NCBI GenBank assembly: GCA_009779755.1
Contig: WRDO01000028.1
Location: 1 to 41,343 of the forward strand
DNA from: Defluviitaleaceae bacterium
GTDB taxonomy: Bacteria; Bacillota; Clostridia; Lachnospirales; WQUN01
DNA length: 41,343 nt
Direction of reading: 5' to 3'
The translations under genes were made by a program, and so were the position numbers. Shown in pieces: positions 32,742 through 39,101 of the stretch. How positions within the stretch are numbered: the first letter of the stretch is position 1; each line of letters starts with the position of its first letter. Below the pieces are notes generated by a model that made no database searches, was not told the origin of the DNA, and was given only the letters and a program-made list of their open reading frames with translations.

Positions 32742-34841
32742 ATGATGAAGCGAATAACAGCATTCGCATTGGTTTTACTTATGCTCCTCGCACTGATACC
32801 CACAACCGTACGAGCAAATGACCAAGCCGTGGGGCAATGGCTGGTTGTCCAATTTGTAAGAACAATTAATGAATTTAACCCTCTAAACTTAAGAGAAAGA
32901 GGGTCGATGATGTATCTTGGGAGCATTTTCCATGCAAACGGTAACCTTGAAATCTTTTTTAATGAAGGAACCGAACGCCGTAGCCGATGGCATAACAACA
33001 CCACGGAATGGAATTTAACCCCCACGTTTGAAATCAGGGAAATCAATGGCGAATTGTTTATGTTTAAGCCGTGGATAAGTGGGGATGTAACGATACGCGG
33101 AATGGAGCCCCAATTCTATGTGCTTATGAAAGTAGAAGATATATCCGTGTGTGTGGTTAGTACAACAGGGCGTTTTTTTGACCCCGAACAATTTTTAGAA
33201 TTTGAAATGCGAGATCTGACAGGAAGACTTCATTACAAACGGTTTACCCTAGACATACAGGAAATAATAATGACATCACGACCCTTTGATAAAGAATGGG
33301 TTATCAGGAATTTTCACATCACCCAAGGTATACTAATTGCTTTGGATGTAGATGAAGTAATCGTTACCGATGATGGTACGGTTTATTTTATTTATACAAA
33401 CGGAATGATTGGAATGCGCCCCAATGTCGTATCATTTGTTGATCCGATAATATTCGATGTGCCTGATTTGCAGTTGGATTTCAATCCAATGCAGCGGACT
33501 ATTTCCGTGTGCGCGTTCAGTACATTGGCGGTTTTGGATGATAATACCCTTTGGGGTTGGGGCCTGCTTCCCCCGTGGGCGGCGGACAAGGGTACTTTCA
33601 CAGTAGAAGGTGGTGCTTCCGGCAGCCGAACCCCCGTTTTTCTAATGGATGATGTGGTACACATTACAAGCGGCGGGACAGGGGGGCATACGGCGGCGAT
33701 AACAACCACCGGTCAGCTTTTGGTTTGGGGTATTACACCACATTGGAATCCCACCCACTTGTTAGATAACGTTGTATACGCCGTAGTCGAAAGGCATACG
33801 GGATATGCCATTACGGCCGACGGCGGGTTATGGTCTTGGGGACGAAATTATTGGGGAGAATTGGGTGACGGGACTACCACCCACCGTAATAATCCTGTCC
33901 GAATAATGGATAATGTCGTGATGGTAACACCGGTAAGTTCGAGTGCCGCCAGAGCGATTACAACCGATGGCGGGCTTTGGGCTTGGGGTTCGTGGGGGTC
34001 AGAAATTTTCAACGGTGTTGAAGTAGCAAACGAAAGACTCCGTATCGACCCGGCAGGGTTACATCCTCCTGCATACGTACGATACAGTCCCGTCCCCGTT
34101 CGTATAATGGAAGATGTCGCAAACGTTTCAAATTTTTGGTTCATTACATCTGACGGATGGTTATGGGCGTACGTGCAAGGTGTCCTTAGACCGTATATGA
34201 ACAATGCGGTTGATTTTGGGCGTGGAGTCGGTCTATCTGTATTTACAGCTAATAATGAAGTTAGGCGATTTCAATATGGCCTTAATCCGGTTGATACAGA
34301 ATTATTAACGATAAAAAATATTATTGCTTTGCATCATTGTGGTATAACCAATATAGCATTGACAGCCGATGGCGGTATTTGGACATGGGGAAGTAACTTT
34401 AACGGTAAATTAGGTGACGGTACCAGAGACAGCCGCGGTAACCCCGTTCAAATATTATCAAACGGCTTGCTACCGGGTGCTGTTGAGTTTACAAACTTTA
34501 TTACCGACAGAACATTAATCGGCACATGGGATGAACTCGGAACCCAACAATCCCTCGACACTTTTACCCAACGTAACCAACGTAACGTCAACGATTGGGC
34601 GCAAAGTATTTTAAACCGCAGAGGTAACAACCATCAACGCATTACTTTTACCAACAACGGCACCATAACAACTACTGCCAATGTGACGGGGTTTGAATCA
34701 TGGACTAACGGTTCAATTGACGGCAGGGGTTACGAAATCCGCAGAATCGGTAACAGGGATTATCTGTTTATCAACAGCCAAGGGTTTAACGTTCCCGGTA
34801 CCGGCACAGGCGGACCGTGGACGGTATTCATTCGAAGGTAA
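32742..34841 (+). CDS. Secreted RCC1-repeat protein with flanking modules
   Basis: This 699-aa protein has a signal peptide at residues 1-26 (ending VRA). Residues ~27-133 (VGQWLVVQFVRTINEFNP ... RGMEPQFYVLMK) look like the lipocalin-like domain found at the end of some BlaR-type regulators in Bacillota. That match is from memory and unverified. Residues ~250-590 carry at least five RCC1/BLIP-II-like repeats (for example AITADGGLWSWGRNYWGELG, AITTDGGLWAWG, ALTADGGIWTWGSNFNGKLG), which fold as a beta-propeller for protein or ligand binding. Residues 592-699 repeat the C-terminal module of the preceding protease (LIGTWDEL ... WTVFIRR). No anchor motif is visible. AGAAGGGA lies before the ATG. 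Confidence 0.9.
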   Translation: MMKRITAFALVLLMLLALIPTTVRANDQAVGQWLVVQFVRTINEFNPLNLRERGSMMYLGSIFHANGNLEIFFNEGTERRSRWHNNTTEWNLTPTFEIREINGELFMFKPWISGDVTIRGMEPQFYVLMKVEDISVCVVSTTGRFFDPEQFLEFEMRDLTGRLHYKRFTLDIQEIIMTSRPFDKEWVIRNFHITQGILIALDVDEVIVTDDGTVYFIYTNGMIGMRPNVVSFVDPIIFDVPDLQLDFNPMQRTISVCAFSTLAVLDDNTLWGWGLLPPWAADKGTFTVEGGASGSRTPVFLMDDVVHITSGGTGGHTAAITTTGQLLVWGITPHWNPTHLLDNVVYAVVERHTGYAITADGGLWSWGRNYWGELGDGTTTHRNNPVRIMDNVVMVTPVSSSAARAITTDGGLWAWGSWGSEIFNGVEVANERLRIDPAGLHPPAYVRYSPVPVRIMEDVANVSNFWFITSDGWLWAYVQGVLRPYMNNAVDFGRGVGLSVFTANNEVRRFQYGLNPVDTELLTIKNIIALHHCGITNIALTADGGIWTWGSNFNGKLGDGTRDSRGNPVQILSNGLLPGAVEFTNFITDRTLIGTWDELGTQQSLDTFTQRNQRNVNDWAQSILNRRGNNHQRITFTNNGTITTTANVTGFESWTNGSIDGRGYEIRRIGNRDYLFINSQGFNVPGTGTGGPWTVFIRR

Positions 34842-34871
34842 TTATACAATTAAATATTAACATGAGCTTCG

Positions 34872-34903
34872 GAGCCACGGCATAACGCCGTGGTTCTTCT
34901 TTT
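34872..34903 (+). terminator. Terminator after the RCC1 gene
   Basis: GAGCCACGGC and GCCGTGGTTC pair around a short loop, followed by TTCTTTTT. It is nearly identical to the stem after the protease gene. Confidence 0.82.
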
Positions 34904-34973
34904 TACCGTATAACGCCCACCCCCGCCTGTATATTCTCTCTATGTATGAGAATACAGAAAGGGGGTGCGTGCC

Positions 34974-35105
34974 TTGGACAAACTAAAAATCATTGAACTG
35001 ATAATCTCCGCGGGAAGCGCGTTGCTGTCCGCAGCGAAGTACATCATCAAGTTCATTGATTACCTGTTCAGGCTGAGGACCAAACCCGCCGCAGCCACGG
35101 CATAA
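34974..35105 (+). CDS. 43-residue hydrophobic small protein
   Basis: From a TTG start the translation is 43 aa, opening MDKLKIIELIISAGSALLSA, then AKYIIKFIDYLFRLRTKPA. It forms one long amphipathic/hydrophobic helix with a basic end. GAAAGGGGG lies 8 bases upstream, and the frame ends just before a strong terminator, which supports a real short gene. TATTCTC/GAGAATA inverted arms (34932-34954) precede it. Size and charge resemble membrane-active peptides or small regulators, but no family is recognised and the start is not certain. Confidence 0.6.
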   Translation: MDKLKIIELIISAGSALLSAAKYIIKFIDYLFRLRTKPAAATA

Positions 35106-35119
35106 GAACCGGAACCATC

Positions 35120-35148
35120 AAGGGCTTCCACCGGAGGCCCTTCTTTTA
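35120..35148 (+). terminator. Terminator after the small hydrophobic gene
   Basis: AAGGGCTTCC and GGAGGCCCTT form a 10-bp stem with an ACC loop and run into CTTTTATT. The next gene therefore needs its own promoter or readthrough. Confidence 0.82.
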
Positions 35149-35183
35149 TTTCAACTAAAATCAACCGAAAAGGAGAAAACAAA

Positions 35184-36119
35184 ATGCCGGCAAATGTAGA
35201 AACCATGTTTTACGTGCGGGAAGCCCCGTGGCACGGGCTGGGGGTCTGCGTCGAGGAAGCGTTGAGTTCCGAAGAAGCCCTCCGGCAATCGGGGCTGGAC
35301 TGGACGGTCAGCCAACGACCGGTGATGTCGGATGACTTCATCCCCATCACCGGGTACAAGGCAAACTTCCGTGATACGGATAACCGCTTGCTGGGAGTTG
35401 TCACCGACAGGTACAGAATCATACAGAACCGTGAAGCCTTCGCGTTCGTGGATGCCCTGCTGGGTGAAGGGGTACGCTTTGAAACCGCAGGCAGCCTGTT
35501 CGACGGGCGTAAAGTATGGATGCTCGCCAAACTGCCCAACAGCTATACCCTGAACGGCGAGGACATCGAACCCTATCTGGTCTTCACCAACTCCCACGAC
35601 GGTAACGGCAGTATCCGCGTGGCGATGACCCCCATCCGTGTGGTTTGCCAAAACACCTTGAACCTCGCGTTGAACAACGCGAAACGCGCCTGGTCAACCG
35701 CTCATGTCGGTGACCTGACACACAAGATGGACGAAGCCTACAACACCCTGCTGTTGGCCGACAGGTACATGAATCAACTGGGCGAGGAATTCAATCAACT
35801 TTCCGAGGTACACCTGCCCGACGTACGGATGATGGAGTACATCGAAATGCTCTTACCTATGGACGAATCCCCCACAGACATCCACAAGCGGAACATCGAG
35901 CGCATACGTGAGGATTTGAGGATACGTTACTTCAACGCGCCCGACCTTCATCACATCGGTAAGAACGCCTTCCGCTTCGTATGCGCCGTAAGCGACTACG
36001 CCACCCACGCGGAACCCCTGCGCAAGACCGCCAACTACCGCGAGAACGTCTTTGCAAAAACCATCGACGGTAACCCCCTGATAGACAGGGCATATGAAAT
36101 CATACGCCAAGCCGCGTAG
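35184..36119 (+). CDS. Phage/plasmid-like TIGR03299 (DUF932) family protein
   Basis: This 311-aa protein shows the marks of this family near its start (FYVREAPWHGLGVCVEEALS, then SGLDWTVSQRPVM). TDRYRIIQNREAFAFVDALL, GRKVWMLAKLP and the LVFTNSHDGNGSIRVAMTPI-RVVCQNTLNLAL region follow. The family occurs on plasmids, phages and integrative elements; its biochemical function is not established. AAAGGAG lies 8 bases before the ATG. It heads the DNA metabolism cassette of the element. Confidence 0.92.
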   Translation: MPANVETMFYVREAPWHGLGVCVEEALSSEEALRQSGLDWTVSQRPVMSDDFIPITGYKANFRDTDNRLLGVVTDRYRIIQNREAFAFVDALLGEGVRFETAGSLFDGRKVWMLAKLPNSYTLNGEDIEPYLVFTNSHDGNGSIRVAMTPIRVVCQNTLNLALNNAKRAWSTAHVGDLTHKMDEAYNTLLLADRYMNQLGEEFNQLSEVHLPDVRMMEYIEMLLPMDESPTDIHKRNIERIREDLRIRYFNAPDLHHIGKNAFRFVCAVSDYATHAEPLRKTANYRENVFAKTIDGNPLIDRAYEIIRQAA

Positions 36120-36198
36120 CACACGGTTTCTATGTTCTGTTAAAGGGAGCATACAAAACAACCAAAATCAAAATCAAAATGTAAAGGAGCAAAAGGAA

Positions 36199-37203
36199 AT
36201 GAACGAAAACAAAAACATCTTCGATTTACTGCACGATGAAATCTTGGAATCGGATTTATCCGAAGCGGAAATCAATCACCGCTTATCCGCCCTGCTCAGG
36301 GCCGGCAGCCGCCACGTCAACATCCTGCTCGTAGGAGCAACCGGCGCGGGTAAAAGTTCCACTATCAACGCGCTCTTCGATATGTCGGTAGCCAAAGTGG
36401 GTATCGGCGTTGACCCGGAAACGAAGGAAATCACCAAGTACGACCTCGGCAACGTCACCATATGGGACAGCCCCGGGTTGGGCGACAACGCGAAGGCCGA
36501 CAAGGCGAACATCAAGCAAATCGTCAAGAAGCTGTCGGATATTGGGGAAGACGGCAACCTGCTCATCGACCTTGTATTGGTGATATTGGACGCGGGGAGC
36601 AAAGACCTCGCCGTTTCCTACGATGTCATCAACAAAACGCTCATCCCCTGTCTGGGTAAGGACAACGCCCACCGTATACTCGTCGGCTTGAATCAATCCG
36701 ACATGGCGATGAAGGGCCGCCATTGGGACCATGAACAAAACGCGCCGAATGAAGTGCTTTCGGAGTTCCTGTTAATGAAAGTGGATTCGGTAAAACGCAG
36801 AATCGAAACCGCTACGGGTATCACCGTTACCCCCGTCCACTACTGTGCCGGGTATACCGACGGCGAAACCAAGCAAAACCCCTACAACCTGTCGAAGCTG
36901 CTCTATGCCATCCTCATGGCCGTACCCTCCGAAAAGCGGTTGGTGCTGGTGGACAAGCTCAACACCGACGAGGAAAACTGGGAATCCAACGACGACGATT
37001 ACAACGAAGCCATCCAAAAGAGCTTCATGGAATCCCTGGGTGAAGACGTATTGGAATGCGCGGAGAAAGGCGCGATCGTAGGGGGTTGTATCATCGGTAT
37101 TCCGGGTGTGCTCGTCGGCGGGTTGGTCGGCGCGATCATCGGCGGGCTGCGCGGGTTAATCGTAAAGCCCCTGATGAGGGTCATGCCGAACGCGATGAAA
37201 TAA
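36199..37203 (+). CDS. P-loop GTPase with C-terminal glycine zipper
   Basis: This 334-aa protein has a GTPase domain at about residues 38-250: G1 GATGAGKSS at 46-54, a candidate G2 Thr around 75-80, G3 DSPG at 90-93 and G4 NQSD (a variant of NKxD). The tail (about 290-325) is a run of GxxxG-type hydrophobic residues (GAIVGGCIIGIPGVLVGGLV), a glycine zipper that typically inserts into or assembles at membranes. The overall form is like the IRG/HSR1 or YfjP-type GTPases seen in mobile elements and some defence loci. AAAGGAG upstream sets the start; an in-frame extension into the preceding gene is rejected. It lies between the DUF932 and YqaJ genes. Confidence 0.88.
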   Translation: MNENKNIFDLLHDEILESDLSEAEINHRLSALLRAGSRHVNILLVGATGAGKSSTINALFDMSVAKVGIGVDPETKEITKYDLGNVTIWDSPGLGDNAKADKANIKQIVKKLSDIGEDGNLLIDLVLVILDAGSKDLAVSYDVINKTLIPCLGKDNAHRILVGLNQSDMAMKGRHWDHEQNAPNEVLSEFLLMKVDSVKRRIETATGITVTPVHYCAGYTDGETKQNPYNLSKLLYAILMAVPSEKRLVLVDKLNTDEENWESNDDDYNEAIQKSFMESLGEDVLECAEKGAIVGGCIIGIPGVLVGGLVGAIIGGLRGLIVKPLMRVMPNAMK

Positions 37204-37215
37204 TAAACGGGGATT

Positions 37216-37246
37216 GGGGGTATGGGGCCAGTCGCTTCATACCCCC
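37216..37246 (+). other. Hairpin between the GTPase and YqaJ genes
   Basis: GGGGGTATG and CATACCCCC are perfect 9-base arms around a 13-base loop. No T-run follows, so it is more likely an mRNA stability or leader element for the YqaJ gene than a terminator. Confidence 0.6.
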
Positions 37247-37268
37247 GGTTCCTATGGCGAGGTGAAAA

Positions 37269-38210
37269 ATGTTCAAGGTATTAACATCAACCGAGGGTTT
37301 ACCTTATATGGATTGGCTGGCGTTCCGGCGTAAGGGTATCGGCGGGAGCGACGCTTCCGTGGTTTGCGGTATCAACCGTTACAAGTCACCCGTTGAACTG
37401 TGGTTGGAAAAGACCGGGCAACTGCCGCACCAAGAAGCCGGGGAAGCCGCATACTGGGGTAACCGCCTTGAGGATTTGCTCAGGGATGAGTTTACCGCCC
37501 GCACGGGTATCGATGTAACCCGCGTTAACCAAATCCTACAAAGTGAAGACTACCCCTTCATGCTGGCGAACCTTGACGGTGTGTGCCAATGCCCGACACA
37601 CGGGCCGTGTATCTTCGAGGCTAAAACCGCAAGCGCGTACCTGATTGACGAATGGGAGGAAAGCATCCCGGATGTTTACCTTCTCCAAGTGCAGCACTAC
37701 ATGGCTGTTACCGGGTATAAAGGGTGCTACGTCGCCGTGTTGATCGGCGGTAACACCTTCAAATGGAAGTTCATCGAACGCGACGAAGAAATCATCGCCA
37801 TGCTGATACGGCTGGAAGGTGACTTCTGGGAGGGTGTGCTGTCAGGTGTACCCCCTGCGCTGGACGGGTCGGAAGCGTCCGCCGGTTTCATCAATACACG
37901 GTTCCCCAATAGTGTACCGTCATCAAGGATTGACTTGCCTGATTCCGCAGCTACTCTTCTCAACCAATACGACAAAGCCTGTGAACAGTTGGAAGCACAC
38001 ACCGTAAAGAAAACGGAAGCGGAGAACCTGATTAAACAAATGCTGGGTGAAAACGAAGCCGGTGTTATCGGCGGTCGTATTGTCACATGGAAAAGCGTCA
38101 TACAGGAACGCCTTGATTCCAAAACCCTCAAAACCGAACACCCCATGCTCTACAGGAAGTACGCCAACCAATCATCCTACCGCCGCTTCATTATAAAAGC
38201 GGCGGGTTAG
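37269..38210 (+). CDS. YqaJ-family recombination exonuclease
   Basis: This 313-aa enzyme is of the YqaJ / lambda exonuclease family (PD-(D/E)xK fold), which chews one strand of double-stranded DNA to feed single-strand annealing. The entry motif RKGIGGSDASVVCGINRYKS, AYWGNRLEDLLRDEF, catalytic Asp103 in LANLDGV and Glu117-x-Lys119 in IFEAKTA, and VYLLQVQHYMAVTGYKGCYV are all in place. A C-terminal helical region follows. GGCGAGGTG precedes the ATG. The neighbouring downstream gene is the natural candidate for its annealing or ssDNA-binding partner. Confidence 0.92.
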   Translation: MFKVLTSTEGLPYMDWLAFRRKGIGGSDASVVCGINRYKSPVELWLEKTGQLPHQEAGEAAYWGNRLEDLLRDEFTARTGIDVTRVNQILQSEDYPFMLANLDGVCQCPTHGPCIFEAKTASAYLIDEWEESIPDVYLLQVQHYMAVTGYKGCYVAVLIGGNTFKWKFIERDEEIIAMLIRLEGDFWEGVLSGVPPALDGSEASAGFINTRFPNSVPSSRIDLPDSAATLLNQYDKACEQLEAHTVKKTEAENLIKQMLGENEAGVIGGRIVTWKSVIQERLDSKTLKTEHPMLYRKYANQSSYRRFIIKAAG

Positions 38211-38226
38211 AGAAAGGATACATCCC

Positions 38227-38931
38227 ATGAAGAAGACAAGCACCGAATTGACCGCAACGGAATCCGGTTACGTCGCGCTCAGCAACAACGCGCTGAATAT
38301 AATCACGGAGAACCTGAAAAACCACCCGTTGTCCCCCGCGTTGTTCGATGTCATCAAGTCCCCCTCCGGCGGCACTACGGCGTTTACCGTCCCCGGTATG
38401 TCCGGCGACGAAATCGAAAAAGAACTCACGGGCATCATACTGGACTACACCACACCCCGGGCCTATTGGGATACCCCCGACCCGGTGGAGGGCACGCCGC
38501 CCGTGTGCGTCAGCCGTGACAGCGTTATATCTAATGAAGGAAAACCCTGCGCCCAATGCCCCCACAACGACTTCGGTTCGAAGAACGGCGGCGAAACCAA
38601 CGCCAAGGCGTGTAAGGAATCGGTCAATATCTTCCTTCTCCGCCAAAACAACATCATCCCGCTCATCGTGCGCGTGCCGGTGACCAGCAAGACATCGTTC
38701 CTGAAGTACGCCACGCGCTTGGTCAGCAGCCTTACACCCATCTGCGGTGTGGTAACAAGGATAACGCTGGAGAAAACCAGTAATAAAACCGGTCAACCTT
38801 ATGCCATGTATAACTTCGAAGCGATCAAAACCCTCAGTCCCGAGGAAACCGCTTCAGCCAGGGCGTTCGGTCAGAAGTTCATGGAAGCGATGAACTTCGC
38901 TGATACACCAGTTATGGCGGATGCCGGATGA
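38227..38931 (+). CDS. Unknown protein with Cys-rich motif, likely YqaJ partner
   Basis: I cannot name a family for this 234-aa protein. A central CAQCPHNDFGSKNGG followed by ACKESVNIFLL looks like a small metal-binding or structural loop (three Cys, one His). On each side are beta-rich stretches (TTAFTVPGM; IIPLIVRVPVTS; CGVVTRITLEKTSN), as in OB-like folds. It starts 16 bases after the YqaJ gene with AGAAAGGA upstream, so they form one unit. In phage-type recombination modules this slot holds a single-strand annealing or ssDNA-binding protein, hence the inferred role. The last codons overlap the start of a 12-base repeat array. Confidence 0.75.
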   Translation: MKKTSTELTATESGYVALSNNALNIITENLKNHPLSPALFDVIKSPSGGTTAFTVPGMSGDEIEKELTGIILDYTTPRAYWDTPDPVEGTPPVCVSRDSVISNEGKPCAQCPHNDFGSKNGGETNAKACKESVNIFLLRQNNIIPLIVRVPVTSKTSFLKYATRLVSSLTPICGVVTRITLEKTSNKTGQPYAMYNFEAIKTLSPEETASARAFGQKFMEAMNFADTPVMADAG

Positions 38932-39020
38932 ACGAAGGACGGGACGAATGGCAGAACGAATGACGTTACGAACAACGTAACGAACGACAAAACGAATAAC
39001 AGAACGGACATGGGAACAAA
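38932..39020. repeat. Iteron-like 12-base-period repeat array
   Basis: ACGAA starts at 38932, 38944, 38956, 38968, 38980 and 38992, exactly 12 bases apart, then as ACGGA at 39004 and decays after that. The consensus unit is roughly ACGAAnnnnnnn. The two in-frame stops (38961 and 38997) show it is not translated through now. It fills the gap between the Cys-motif gene and ligA. Possible roles are replication iterons, a recombinase-loading site, or the remains of a tetrapeptide-repeat coding region. Confidence 0.8.
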
Positions 39021-39101
39021 CGCGAAAACAAACAACGTCAACACCAAATAATGCCCTCGGCGAAATTCGCCGGGGGTGTTGTATGTAAGGAGGTATCTAT
39101 C

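Noticed and set aside
35151..35651. 166-codon minus-strand frame opposite the DUF932 gene
   Set aside because: Fully antisense to a recognised family gene; no supporting signals.
36094..36198. N-terminal extension of the GTPase overlapping the DUF932 gene end
   Set aside because: The extra residues are low-complexity (repeated Asn/Gln), and a clear AAAGGAG precedes the internal ATG at 36199.
38191..38796. 201-codon minus-strand open frame opposite the Cys-motif gene
   Set aside because: It lies wholly antisense to a gene with a ribosome binding site, operon context and coherent codon use, and has no recognisable domain.
38932..39020. CRISPR array
   Set aside because: The repeat unit is only 12 bases with no unique spacers of 25-40 bases and no cas genes in the window.
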